Shown: positions 13,216-28,521, numbered from the stretch's first letter. The stretch: DNA of 64,000 nucleotides from Glebionis coronaria (GCA_025667525.1 CM046875.1:438042617-438106616), one strand, 5' to 3'. Notes: generated by a model from the letters alone, not told the origin. Numbers and translations are program-made.

Positions 13216-16200
13216 TGAAACTGTGTATAATGCAGTTCGTTTTTTCTCAGTTCTTGCTAATGGAAAGTCCAACCAATACCGGGTTTATAACTGTTTTTGG
13301 TTGTTAAGCTTGCTTGGATATTCTATTTGCTAATTCAACAAAGACTTGCAAAACGGAAAAATATTACCTACTTATATGTAAAACAATTTGCAATTACCAA
13401 GTTTTTATTCAAGTAAAACTCAAAATATAAAACATGAAACTAAAAGGACTGAAATTGTAAATTCTATGAAAGATAAATGCTTGAAATGTAAATTCTAACA
13501 ATTCTAGGGACTAAAAGTGTAAAACAGTTAACTACAAGGATCAAAAATACAAATCTTATAACCAACTAACCAAAAATGTAACAAACTAACAACTTGCTAA
13601 CTGAATTTAACAAGTTCCAAAACTACAAGGGCTTAACACTTGCAAACCCTAAAAACATGGAAATTAAGCCAAGTTTACAATCTGTTTAAAACTATAGGGA
13701 CCAAAAAGCAATTTTGAAAACTACTTTAGCCAAAAACGGGTTAAGCTTGAAAATAAGCTCGTTTGAGCTTATTAATGAACCAAATTTGATGAGACAAGTT
13801 TCAAAACTCTTAAAATCCCAAATAAGCTATGTGTGTCAAAGGAAATTGGCTAAAGATTCAAAATAAGCAAATGAGTGCTTATCAATAATCACAAAATAAG
13901 CTATAGCAAAATCTAATCAGTCACAACTTGATTTTTTGATTGAAACTGATTAAGCTATCCAAGTAATGAACGGGAAATCAAACTAGAAACTTTTTCATCA
14001 AGAAATAAGCTCTAAATTTGAATTAAGCTGAAAATGGGCTTATGTTGACCAAGCGTTGACCAACTTATTTTTCAAAAAGCTGAAACTCTCAAAAATCATG
14101 TAACTCAATGACTTAAGAGGATTTGTGAAGAAAAATGGACATGTTAATGAAGAGAATAAAGAGATACAGATTTCCAGTTTCAAGTTACAGAAACTTTACT
14201 TAAGTTGGCTTATCTGAATTTTGCTTATTACTAACTGCTTATTGTAAACTGTAGAAAATCCTTTTGGAATATGAATCTCTATGATATAAGCTATGATTGA
14301 GAACAAATTTGATCCAATTTCATCAAGTATTGAATGAGTTCTAATCAAATCAAAATCACAAGTTTTAAAAACCAAAACTGAATGAAATCAACCCACACAT
14401 TTTTGATGCCATTTGCTTGTTTGACTATCTTAATGACTTGTAAATGACTGAAAACACTTTATTATCACCAATTGACTACAAATGAACTCTAAAATACCAA
14501 AACTCAATACTTGAAAACTCTTGTTAAGCTAATCCCAAACACTCCTTTAACTGATTTGTATGAAAATTTATGAAGACTTTTTGATTTTAAAATGGAACTG
14601 AATGGAATTCTATAGCAAGCTATACTCAATGATCAAAATGAAAGGTTTAAAAGTAGTAAGCAAGTACTTATCACTACTAGAACTACAAACAAGATGCAAG
14701 GCCAAATATGACTGAATTGATGCAGTAAACTAGAACTTGACCCAAATCAAAGCACAAGTAAGCAGAATTAAGCTACAAACACTCAAAGATCAAACAATCA
14801 ATAACTCCAAACAACTTTTATCATGCAGTCATCAAGTTTACTCTAGGAAAAGTAGCATGCATTTGACTTTTTAGTGGAACAAAAATTAGAACTTTAAAAC
14901 CTATTGGAGTTAACCACTGAGAAGAAGAGGAGCGCTAAGCTCTCTTAGCCTAGTGATAACCACCACCTTATCACTAGGAAACCAATCAATCAACAAGAAC
15001 AGCAATCAATCAACAGAAACTATCATCATGCTTGAAAATCTTCAAAAACCATGGAATGAACTGAATTCTTCTCAAACAGCTATCAAACTCCTTCAATGTC
15101 AGTTATGATCAATCAATGATCATAACAAACACAAAACAGCAACTCAAGTAACCAAGCAGCAGGAAATGAACAGGAATAGGAAGAACAGTTTTGGCGGGAA
15201 ATGGAAGATTTGAATTTTATTCAATGAAAAACGGTTACAAAGTTGTTGGAAGGTAAGTAACAGTCTAACTAACTCAAGAGTTTGTCAGACTCTTGAGTAG
15301 CTAGGGTAAAAATGGAGGAAAGGGAAAGAAAGTAAAGAACTATGTGTTTTTTACAAATTTAAACTACTCTTTACAAATGAAGTCCTATCATCTATTTATA
15401 GGCATGAAGGAAGAGTTTGTTGGGGTTGGTGACGTGTCAGGACCAATCCCAGCTTGCCACGTGTACAATTCTGCATAATGGCATTTGCAGGTATGAACAA
15501 GGATTTGGGGTTTCTTGATTGAGTAGATGATATGTTAATTGATTGGCACCATTGTGTTCGTCTCTTCAAAATGATAAATTTTGGTGTTGAAATCTTTCCA
15601 TGAAATGGCTTGTAGCTCAAACGCGATCCTGGCAAATTTATTTGATGAAGAAGATGCCACGTGTCATCCATTGATTGGCTAAAATTTGATCACACGGATC
15701 ACACTGTTGTGATTGGGTATTAAATGCATGTCGGCTGAGTGGGAATTTATTATTCAATCCGTGTGCTTTGTTTCCTCTCTTCTCATTGGCTGAAATGTTG
15801 TACACATGGATTAACTTTGAATAACTTTCACATGTTGGCAGAACTAGTCCTTATACTTGGCAGATTGTTGTTTTGAGCTAGGAGCTTCATTCTTTTGACA
15901 TATTTGGTCCTTCAACTTTCATTCTTGAACAAAATGGTCCTTTGACTGAGTTGACTTGAGAGTTGACCAAGTTTGACTTGAATCTTAACTTTTTACAATA
16001 TTTGCACTTTAGTCCTTCAACTTTGACAACTTGTCAAGATAGGTCCTTGTACTTCAAAGTCTTGTCACTTTTGATCCTTCTTTGTCTTTTTCATCCATTT
16101 GAGCTTGATTTTTCCTTGTTTACTTGAAAATGTATCCTTTTACCTACACAAGTGTACACAAACACAAACATACCACATAACACTGTTTTTGCAAGATAAA

Positions 16201-16266
16201 TTGGTATTTTGCTTCATGTTTTAGGGTTATTTGTTGATAAAAGGATATGAGTTTAAGCTCATATCA
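13216..16266 (-). repeat. 5' LTR of the Athila-type element
   Basis: A near-identical partner of 1691-4743, with TG...CA ends and the TSD tttac following at 16267. It supplies the promoter for the genomic RNA. Confidence 0.95.
15392..15401 (-). promoter_or_regulatory. TATA box in the 5' LTR
   Basis: The minus strand reads CTATAAATAG, a strong plant TATA consensus. Transcription would be expected to start about 30 bases downstream, near 15360. An identical box is in the 3' LTR at 3869-3878. Confidence 0.65.
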
Positions 16267-16469
16267 TTTACCCTTTTTTTAACTTTGAAGACTAGAGTTG
16301 CATTTTTTTGGCACACTAAACACGTGACGGACTTACCAAATAGTCTTACAAATTTGTAGTGTCACGGTATATTTCTACATACATGTGCTAGTCAAATTGT
16401 TATTACATATTAATGACATGACATAATAATTTTTTTAACACATTTTAAGTAACAGACAAGGTCTTTTGA

Positions 16470-17030
16470 CATAGTTTTATGACACATTTTAATAACATAT
16501 TAAGTTAATATATTTTGACTTTTTTTTATAAGATGTTTACAATGAAAGTATGTCAAAAGACTTATCAATAAAAATGTGTCATCAAGATTATGTGTCGCTA
16601 CATCTAAAAAATAATAGTTAAATATTTACTACTAAAAATGTGTCATTTTAATGTTTCACTGCATCTAAAAAAAATAATATGCCACTATTTATCCCTAGAT
16701 AATGTCATTTTCATGTGTCACTACATGTAAAAAGAAATAATGTGCTACTATTTATCACTCAAACTGCGTCATTTTGTTGTGTACTACATCTAAAAAATAA
16801 TAATGTGCCAGTATTTATCACTAAAAGATGTGTTATTTTCATGTGTCATTACATCTAAAAAATTGTAGCACTATTTATCGATGTGTATTTTTTATAAGTC
16901 ATTACATCTAAAGATTAATGTACTACTATTTATCAGTGTGTAATTTTTATGTGTCATTACATAAAATAATGTGCTCCGCCGAAAAAAATATATGTATCAT
17001 AAATTTAGCGTGCCACTATATAGAGTGACA
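16470..17030. repeat. TGTGTCA-rich degenerate array in the E2 right arm
   Basis: Roughly eight imperfect units of 60-75 bp of the type ATGTGTCAYTACATCTAAAA followed by ATAATGTGCCACTATTTATCA. There is no coding potential. It resembles the subterminal repeats of DNA transposons. The remainder of the right arm (17031-17470) holds nothing recognisable apart from the TIR. Confidence 0.65.
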
Positions 17031-17467
17031 CTACGTTCCCACCCTCGATCCAAATTTCGACGATTGTTATTAGAATGGGCAGTTTTGAATAACTTAGACA
17101 ATATGAAAAGGGTATTACATAATCATATGTTATTATATAAATTATGATAGAAATAAAAATTCTCAAATCCACCAATCTTGCTATAAAATATTAGTGGTAT
17201 ATGGTGATACAAACCATAGACAAATTAAATAACAATTTACGTAGCTAGTAATAAATGTGAGTATGGTGGGGTTAGTCGAAAAAATGCATGCACACAACAA
17301 TTTACGTTATAGTTTCCTCATTTATTTTATAAAATAACAAGGTGACTAAAATACCCTTAAATACATTAACATTAGTTTATGTTTTTTTATACTAAAAAAG
17401 ACACTTGGCAAAATCTAATTGGTTCCTATCGTTTTTATCTTAAGAGTGGTTCTTACATGAACGCAAA

Positions 17468-19681
<2,214 letters not shown>

Positions 19682-19737
<56 letters not shown>
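19682..19737. repeat. (TA)n microsatellite 4
   Basis: TA run of about 56 bp between E3 and E4. Confidence 0.97.
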
Positions 19738-19740
<3 letters not shown>

Positions 19741-20696
19741 TTTGTGTTCAAGTGAGTTACAACTTAAAATGAGATACAATAAGCACCAATATCAAGCTGA
19801 CAAGTGGCATTTCTGAATAATTTGGTTATTAACTATAAAATCAACAACAGGGCATTCTGGGTAATTTACATTCCTTTATTTCTCTATGCATCATTCTAAC
19901 CTAAAAAGTTCCGTCATTTTTCTACACACCATTATATTCAACACACTTTCCTAAAATTCATCATCATTTTCCTCATTTCCATCAAAATCATTATTTTAGG
20001 AGGAATATTAGGTGCTACCAAGCTTGAAACATCTAGCGATACTCGTCCTAAAAAACTCCATCGGCATTTCGATCGGCGGTCAACGATCGTTTCTTAAAAC
20101 AAAATACCTTGTTTTATAGAACACAAGATCTTGATCCTTCGAATTCCACTCAGCCACCGTCGGTGTTAGCACCGCCACTACCTTTATGCAAACCAACCGT
20201 ATTATTATTCAACGTCTTGCTTACAAACTGTCATTTTTTAACCAGCTCCTTCCTTAGCGTTGAAGCAACAAATCTCTTCCTGATTCGGTTTCATTTTTGC
20301 GGGTTTAAAAGCTACACGGTTGTATCTTGTTTGACGAGACCAAGTGGTAGATCCCTTTTTGATTTAGATGATTTCTTGGTTTTATAAGGGTACACTTTAA
20401 AAGTGTTACTTGAATAAATGGTACATATTCAAGATCTTATTGTTCTTTTTCTAATTTTTGGTACTTTACAATTTGCTTTACACGAGTCATTTCTTATGTG
20501 TCAATTTGACGTTAAGAGATTATGCATTAGTGATTTTAGTTTCTAGTGGTGTTTTGTAAAAGGAATTGGGTTTTGTTGTCTCTGGATATAACATTTGAAT
20601 ATGAATAATTAGCCTTTTGTTATCAGTTGTTATCTTTTCTTTTCTATCAGTTTTTTATCTGTTTTTTTCTACATATATATGAAACTAGACTATAGA

Positions 20697-20713
20697 CCCG
20701 CGGGTTTCGCGGG
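20697..20713 (-). other. Helitron 3' terminal hairpin
   Basis: A stem of CCCGCG and CGCGGG around a 5-base loop, eight bases before the terminal CTAG (20685-20688). Hairpins at this position are thought to signal termination of rolling-circle transposition. Confidence 0.75.
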
Positions 20714-21813
20714 TGGCAATAGAAAATTTCTACATGCAAGATAATCTAACAAAGTTGGTTATAAATCAATGCAAAGACTAATATTACTGTACACAATTTC
20801 TAAAAGAGTGTAGTTACAAGCTGAAATATCTCATAATTAAATCATGGTAAAGCATGTGTGTTACATATCACAGTACATGTTGAACTTTTCTTTACAGCCA
20901 GCCAAAGAAATTATTGCATTTTCAAGGTAACCAAATAAGGGATGAATAATTGTGCTAGCTGATAGCCTAAGTTGAATGTCTCAGTTTTAGTACAAATTCC
21001 CCCCATATGCACCTTCATAGCCTGAAAAATCCAAACATACAAACGGTAATTAGGCACTGACCATCTAAATAAACAACAATAGACTACATATGAGCAGAGA
21101 AAGAAATAAAATCACAAATCTATCAAAGATTCATAAGTCATCTTGCATGTGTCATGTAAGGAGTAGAAACTGAACCATGAGTACCATCAAAAATGGAAAA
21201 ATGATTAAAAAAAAGGGTTGACAATGTGTAGAATTGACCCTAAGTTACCGATTCAACACATTTCATAGAATATGCTTGTTTTCACCTACACATACAATAA
21301 CATACTATTGAATGACACTCTTCCCACCCAATTCATGCTATGCAAACTATACATTATCTACAGCAATTCTTATGTATATAAGGGAATGCATATTTTCGCT
21401 TATGCTTATAAGGTGATTTTCTCGTTTTTACGAAAAAATGCAGTTTCAAAAAAGCTAGTATAGCTACCTTGTGAAAAACGCAGTTCCGCATGCATAATCT
21501 GCTCGAAAAGGCAACCCCACAGACGCACGCACTTACTCCTTAAAGCACTTGTTACATATTCACTTTCACTTTCTCCTTAAGCAAGTGCTTGTTTCACCAC
21601 AAGACCAAGTATATAAGTCCTTTCCATCTTTGCATATCTGTTACGGGAAGACCATCTCAAACACCATAAGAACCTAATAAAATAAGCAATCCCGTATGTG
21701 CTCATATACACGTTCTTATTTGATCACAAAATAACTTTCCATTTTCAAAACCAAACACTTTTAAAAAAATCATAAAATAAATAAGCACACGGAGATCTCG
21801 ACACGCCTACATA

Positions 21814-22132
21814 TAGGGATGAGCACGGTACCGGTACCGTACCGAACCGGTACCGAATTAGTGGTACCGAATTTTTCCCGAGCATAAATTAATGGTACCG
21901 GTACCGTACCGAACGGGATTCGGATATCGGTACCGGTACCGGGAAATCGGGATTTTCCCGTTTTTCTCCGGGAATTTCCCGATTTGGTACCGGTCCCGTA
22001 CCGAATTAGTGGTACCGAATTTTTTTTCACTTTATTTCGTGGTACCGGTACCGTACCGAACGGGATTCGAGTAACGGGTTCTGGTACGGTTCCGGTTCGG
22101 TTTCGGGATTCGGGTCCAAATGCTCATCCCTA
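21814..22132. mobile_element. hAT-type MITE with GGTACCG repeats
   Basis: 319 bp with TIR TAGGGATGAGCA at both ends and a perfect 8-bp duplication cctacata at 21806-21813 and 22133-22140. The 8-bp TSD and the TIR fit hAT elements. The interior is built from repeated GGTACCGGTACCGTACCGAA-like units. The reading frames across it are repeat artefacts. Confidence 0.9.
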
Positions 22133-24140
22133 CCTACATATGTAAAGAAAAGCACGGTTCCACCTTTTCATCACATTTTGACTCAGTTGGAGAGGGTATG
22201 AAGTGTCTTCAATCATTTACAAATATTAAATTGTGTCTCCAATGCAATCTTCCTAGGAAGCAAGACGTAGCAAGTAAAGATGTAAACTCAATCCATTAAT
22301 AATCCTCTATATGCCATATAAGTGAAAATCGGACAAACATATTATCTTATAGACCATTAGACTGCCAAAGAAAATACCACAATATGGAAAGTTAATCAAC
22401 TGGTCTCGTACAACTGTGTTCATCAATCATACAAAAATAATCCTATCTATTATGGAGTCGGAGATTTTAGAGTCAGTCTAGTATTTGTAAGAACAGTAAG
22501 TTCAAGAGAAAGACAAATAAAGGAGCTTACATATTTGGTGGTAGTGATAAAGGATACAGCAACGGTAATAACGTCATTCTTCCCACCATAGTAACAAAAT
22601 CCAGCTTCTAGAGATGCAACTAAGAGAGGTGTCTTCCTGTCCTTTTCCCGTTCCCTTTGCGGAGCCAAAGCTGGTATATTTAACCTGTGGCTCCAAACCA
22701 GCTTTCATCGCATGAACAACGATCACGGTTATATCATTATTGTACAAATTATCAAACATTTCATATACTATCACAACTCGCGGAGAAACAGGAACTCAGA
22801 ATACATGCATCATTAGTTGCATAATTAAATTAGTTTTGAATTTTTAGTGTAAATTGGCAGCATAATAAGAAGATATATGGTAAAAAAAACCTGGGCAGAG
22901 CTTGGCAAATCAGTATTAGTTCAATCTCCAGTTGGTAGGTCAAACCAAAATCATGCTGTTGGGCAGGTGATCTAAAAACAATACATCCGCCTCTAACTAC
23001 AATAAGACCATGTAGAACAGTAAAAGGAAGACATAGTTACTTAAAAGTTAATGGCCCTTACATATTATGAGTATTTCAGGAATGTTGCATCATATTTTAT
23101 TTGTGAATCAATAAAATCACTACCACTATAAACTTATATATGAATCACCTACAAGTTAACATAATATTCAGAACCCCTGTACAAACCATTTGTCACATTA
23201 GAAAACACATTTGTTAACCCGTATGTATATTGTTCAATAAATTAGATACGGGCGTAATATCGTTCTTTATGGACAATTAAACTATGAAAGTATCACATTT
23301 TGCAGGTCAACTTCTAGTAAGGGATGGACAATTGCTTAAACTCCATTGCATCCGTTGATGCCTAAAGTTTGTGCAAGATCGTCTATATATGCTTTCATAG
23401 CGCCACTGTGTTTCCAAATAATTATTTTTTAAAGTAGTACGTATTAAAGAATAAAATCTCATACTTATTGGATGGTTATATCTAACACTTGGTGTTCTCC
23501 TAAAATCAGGTCTTAAGTAAAAGGTGAGCCACATTCTACCTCTTAATTCCTAATCATGTAAACTGAACATACCCAATTCAATGAAATCTGATATACAAAC
23601 ATTTCTAATCATGTAAAAGATGCAAACCTTCCTAATCATATAAATAAAATCTGAGGTATAAACTGTGATATGAAGATTGAGATTATCAAAACCCCTAAAA
23701 TGAATCATCTTTACAAAAACCCTAATATGAAGCATCATGCTTTCTGTTTCGCTCGATGTGTGAGAATATTTCCACATAGTTATCAACCTCTAATTAAAAA
23801 AGAGACATTAGTTATTGCTATATTAAAAAAACTAAAATGGACAAACTCAGATATAACATGATTAAAACACAAACATTAGTTATTGTGATGTATTTTTCGA
23901 ATCCTAGCTATCTTTTGACCACATAATAAAAACTTCTGTTTTGTACTGATGATAGCGAGAAACGATAAAAACTTTTGTTTTGTATTGATCATAGCGAAAA
24001 ACGCCTACGAGAGCAGTGTACCGTTAAAAGAAGAAAAAATATGAAAGAAAACTATATCATATAACATATCATTCAAATGCGTACAGAGTATAAAATATAC
24101 CTGCGTTGCCACTTGAAACTATTTTTAGTATAGTTCATTC

Positions 24141-25180
24141 ACCAGATCCTGCAGAAAATATAAATGATCCACATAAATGCATACAGATCCAAAACAAAGA
24201 CAGGAAAAACGACATATATTCCACACTCTTGGTTTTTTTGGGTATACCTAGGTTTCGACTTGACATTGCGAGCCGACTAATCCCAGGGCGACTACCCTTT
24301 TGGATAGCCCGGAGTCGTCGCAGGTGAGCCTCTGTGACCACCCCCAAGTGTACACACCTAGTGAGGTTTGTTCCACACTCTTGGTTGTGATCACAAGTTT
24401 CTGCATCACAAACACATACCAAAATTTCTTGTTAGATAATACTCTATATCGTAAGAATTAGTTTTCTAATATTTTTCTGTACAAACAATATGTTATGAAT
24501 CATCATTCTAGCAAAATCCTTAACAGTAATCTGCACCTAAGAAAGGTATGAAGAAATACTTATCACAACTTATAAGCATACTCAAATATAACCATCAAAC
24601 ATTATCAAGTTTTTCCGATTCTTTTATGTATTGTTAACTGAAGCGGATTTTAAGACTAAACATGAAAGGCAAAAACATTTAAGGTTTATTAACTCATAAT
24701 AACATCATACTTTAAACAGTTTCCCATTCTAAATATCATTTAGTACTGTACATTTATTTAGTCCTACATATCAATATATTATAAAACTGAAATGAAATGA
24801 CATAAAGCAAGATAGGCATTAACAGATAAGGGAGCAACATACATCATGATATTACCAACAATGGCAATACTACCAACAATATTAGACCTGAAATTAGTAC
24901 TGTGAGCAACAGTCAAGGTCAATGTACCCAAAATACCAAGGAACACCATCAAAGAGTAATTTGATCTTCTGCTTTGGTGTAGAGTAAAATAGAAAGAGGA
25001 TCAAGTATACTGTCTCAATGAAGAGACCTGTACCATTGATTGTGCAACTAATAAACTGTGTGGGTGGACAAATGGAAGACCATACAGGACCCAGATGCCA
25101 CACTTTACAAAATGGCTAGGTATGGTACTGCTGAGAATTTCTCCACTGCTCCTATTTTTACTATTTTTATGAATGTTGGT
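24141..25180 (-). pseudogene. SWEET: SWEET sugar-transporter gene fragment captured by the Helitron
   Basis: Four exon-like blocks in order on the minus strand match plant SWEET (MtN3/saliva) membrane sugar transporters. Block 25180 to about 25060, after a TTTTGCAG acceptor, gives PTFIKIVKIGAVEKFSAVPY and, after a frame change, GLPFVHPHSLLV. About 25046-24950 gives TINGTGLFIETVYLILF in another frame. About 24888-24815 gives IVGSIAIVGNIMMYVAPLSV. From 24400, after a GCAG acceptor, comes KLVITTKSVE, then a SINE-like insert, then YMSFFLSLF. First and last exons are not seen. Frameshifts and a stop make it non-functional. Family identity rests on recalled SWEET motifs. Confidence 0.8.
24235..24370 (-). 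mobile_element. SINE-like retroposon inside a SWEET exon
   Basis: A 136-bp insert flanked by a perfect 16-bp duplication (ttccacactcttggtt at 24219-24234 and 24371-24386). On the minus strand the insert ends in CCCAAAAAAA, an A-rich tail, and a GTCGAAACC motif resembling a pol III box B lies nearby. The TSD length and tail indicate L1-type retroposition. The box A assignment is uncertain, so the SINE family is not named. Confidence 0.7.
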
Positions 25181-25962
25181 CTGCAAAATTGTTTTGGTAA
25201 CTTGTGAGTTTGACTTTTAATTTTAATCAAAGTTAGTAAAAAATTAACACTTATTTGACTTTTCCTATTCAAAGTATCATGTTTTTTGTGTTGATTATTG
25301 TAAATCGAGGTCTATTTAAATGAAAATATCATAGAATTAGACTGAATTAAGCGACCCTCGATGTGATTCATCAGTACTTATATCATCCTCGAGTACTTCT
25401 ATAAACAGTTTGGATAAAAATCTGATATGACTCTTAATATTGTGCAAATGCTGCAACAATATACAAAAAACATTAGCAATTTAACTACTAAGCAATCCCA
25501 AACCCTTCGTTTAGCAGGTTGAGTTTATTTTAGATCTGTTAACTAATTATCGAAAACAGATGCAAATGCAATAATACATGAGTATTCATGATTATCTGAT
25601 TTTCTAATGCTAACTTTTAAGTCATGATAAACCATAGCAAATGTACATGCAAACAATCATCTTCACTTTTAGAAAATATGAGTTATTGCTATTTTGTAAA
25701 AAGCGTAACACAAATAAATTGACTACTTTATGCAATGTTTTAAGGTGTTTTATCAAGGTTGAATACATGAATGATAACAAAAGAGAAAATACTACTTTTG
25801 CCAAGACATTCATTTGAAAACAACAAATCAACATTTTAAGTTGAACATTTCAGTTTCATCATTTTTTTAATCACAAACTCGTTTATATCATTGTAAAACT
25901 TCATCTTAGAGCCATATAGTTCTAGGACTCGAAACAATATAAAATGATTTTTGTATAAAAAG

Positions 25963-26460
25963 TAAGCCGACCTACTTTGATAAAGGCACCGACGACATCA
26001 AGCAAAAACTCAAATCATCATAACAAAAACCTCGTATGAATGATCATGATTGAAAAAACCCGAAACATACAAACTAAAATTACAAAATCATACGAATTAA
26101 CATGAAGATTCAGATTGAAAAAAATACTAACATGATTGATCATAACGAAACCCCTAATATGAATCAACATGATAAAAAATTAAAACCCCACCGATAAGAA
26201 TCGGGTATACAAAAATGATACAAATAAATTATACCTTAGTTTAATGAAGGATGGTTTTTGATGTTGCTGGTACAATTGATCTCAATAGAATAATGGATAG
26301 ACAAATTAAATCCTGGTGACAGTTAATTTTAGAACCGATCTAGAAGGGAGAGAATAGAACAGTTATCTCACAAAAGGGGAATGAATTATGACGTAAGATT
26401 ATGACGTCAGATATGGGGTGAATGGAATTCAAAAAGATTTTGTTTTATTAGATATAAAGA
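25963..26460 (-). repeat. Helitron 5'-end tandem duplication, copy 1
   Basis: 498 bp that I read as identical to the next 498 bp. It ends (plus strand) with the same ...GATATAAAGA that forms the outer Helitron terminus, so the Helitron 5' end occurs twice in tandem. Confidence 0.93.
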
Positions 26461-26958
26461 TAAGCCGACCTACTTTGATAAAGGCACCGACGACATCAAG
26501 CAAAAACTCAAATCATCATAACAAAAACCTCGTATGAATGATCATGATTGAAAAAACCCGAAACATACAAACTAAAATTACAAAATCATACGAATTAACA
26601 TGAAGATTCAGATTGAAAAAAATACTAACATGATTGATCATAACGAAACCCCTAATATGAATCAACATGATAAAAAATTAAAACCCCACCGATAAGAATC
26701 GGGTATACAAAAATGATACAAATAAATTATACCTTAGTTTAATGAAGGATGGTTTTTGATGTTGCTGGTACAATTGATCTCAATAGAATAATGGATAGAC
26801 AAATTAAATCCTGGTGACAGTTAATTTTAGAACCGATCTAGAAGGGAGAGAATAGAACAGTTATCTCACAAAAGGGGAATGAATTATGACGTAAGATTAT
26901 GACGTCAGATATGGGGTGAATGGAATTCAAAAAGATTTTGTTTTATTAGATATAAAGA
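26461..26958 (-). repeat. Helitron 5'-end tandem duplication, copy 2 (outer)
   Basis: The second copy of the 498-bp unit. Its right edge coincides with the Helitron boundary. It contains no gene. Confidence 0.93.
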
Positions 26959-27410
26959 TAAAGATATCAATTGTTTTTTTGTTTTGTATTCGTCGCAGTT
27001 GTTTTTCTAGATTTTTGGTGGTGTATTAGTTATAAATATTTTATAACAGCTTGTATATTGTTTTTTTTTGAATTATATATGGTGTTAGAAAATTAATCTT
27101 TTAATGGTTGCTACTATGTTGGTATATCATTTTTGTATGACTCATTAAAAAATACAAAATAAGTGAAACAAATCATTTCTTAATATTGTAGTGTAGCAAT
27201 CTTTGTATAAGGTAGTCTAATTTCAAATTAATGGTTCGTCACGAGCCTTCTATTAGAATGATCAAGTGGAATTTTTAGCATCAATTTATTTGTTTTTTAT
27301 CTATTGATTTATCAGTGGAATAATATGTATGTATCACGAATAAAAAAGCATGTTGTGAATATGATTTCATTCAGGTACTATTCTTGTTGCTAGTGATGTA
27401 TAAGATTATA

Positions 27411-27603
27411 TAATGTGTCACATAAACAAATAATGTGTCAGTATATATTCGGTCACTGTAATATAAAAAGTAGTGTGTCACTAATAATGAGTCACAAAAA
27501 CAAATAAAAAAGAATGTATGACACCAATAATGTCACGAAAAACTGTGTCACACAACCAAATAAATAAAATGTGTCATTAAACAAACAATAAAAAATGTGC
27601 CAC
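27411..27603. repeat. ATGTGTCA-rich array in the E4 right arm
   Basis: Many copies of AATGTGTCA and its variants spaced by AAACAAATAA, with no coding potential. It resembles the array in E2 at 16470-17030 in core motif. The flanks 26959-27410 and 27604-27888 hold nothing else recognisable. Confidence 0.6.
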
Positions 27604-27884
27604 AAAACAAATAAAATAAAAAAATATATCCACTACTATAAAATATCAAGTATTGATAAAACTAAAAAAAGCCTAACATACTGGTGTAAATTAACATGCT
27701 AAATTTACAAGCGGTACATAAAAGTATGATGACTAAATTACCCTTATAATTTCATCTATCTACTAAATTAGTATTCAAGAAAACCAGCTCATTAAATGAC
27801 ACATCTCATTTAAATTTTTTATCCAATGGTCTATAAGTGTGCTTATTATATTCTATTTTAAGCTTGTACACCACAATAACACTC

Positions 27885-28080
<196 letters not shown>

Positions 28081-28521
28081 ATATTCATGCTAATAGATCA
28101 AGCTAAAATTTTAACATATTTATTAAGACTGGCATCACTAATAAACAATTGCATATGGCATATGGCATATGGCATACCGCATAATAGCGGGAACAAAAAA
28201 ACAATAGATACGATATTTACTGATCCCACTTTCACAATTAACAACATGGTAATGTATCTATAGTTTTAAACGAATTGTGTTTAATATCAATAAATGCTTA
28301 ATGGAGTGTTCATATGTTTATCATGATGCCATGGATAATGAAAAACAAGATTCTATGAATCAAGTTTTCTACGAATCAAGTTTTCACGTGCGACAAAACA
28401 TTCAACGAAAAACAAAAATACCAAAGTTTCAGAGTTACCGATTTTCGGAGTGAATCTTGCTTTTCGGCAGTATGAGACCACGTAACATAGTTTAGTCAGG
28501 GTCCCACGGATGGAGCCAACT

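Larger units (their letters stand above)
1691..16266 (-). mobile_element. Complete Ty3/gypsy retrotransposon, Athila-type
   Basis: A 14.6-kb element on the minus strand with LTRs of about 3.05 kb at both ends, a tRNA-Asp-type primer binding site, a polypurine tract and one long Gag-Pol frame. The 5-bp target duplication tttac is seen at 1686-1690 and 16267-16271. By eye the LTRs differ at about 22 positions plus one small indel, roughly 0.7%, so the insertion is recent. Family assignment rests on the RT sequence, long LTRs and PBS, which match what is known of Athila. There is no env-like frame in the 2-kb 3' internal region. Confidence 0.95.
20685..26958 (-). mobile_element. Non-autonomous Helitron carrying gene fragments
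   Basis: On the minus strand it begins TCTTTATATCTAATAAAAC after an A and ends in a GC-rich hairpin, eight bases, CTAG, then T. That fits the TC...CTRR structure and A/T insertion site of Helitrons. No Rep/helicase frame is visible. It contains a broken SWEET gene (same strand), a SINE-like insertion, a hAT-type MITE and a terminal tandem duplication. Stretches 20714-21813, 22133-24140 and 25190-25960 hold only short frames with no recognised domain. A possible exon-like block is at 22450-22770 on the minus strand, unidentified. Confidence 0.75.

Noticed and set aside
3873..15671. Identical 91-aa frames in the two Athila LTRs
   Set aside because: Conservation is due to LTR identity; there is no domain and the location overlaps the promoter region.
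22450..22774. Possible captured exon on the minus strand of the Helitron
   Set aside because: Two overlapping frames look protein-like but I could not recognise a family, so no gene is called.
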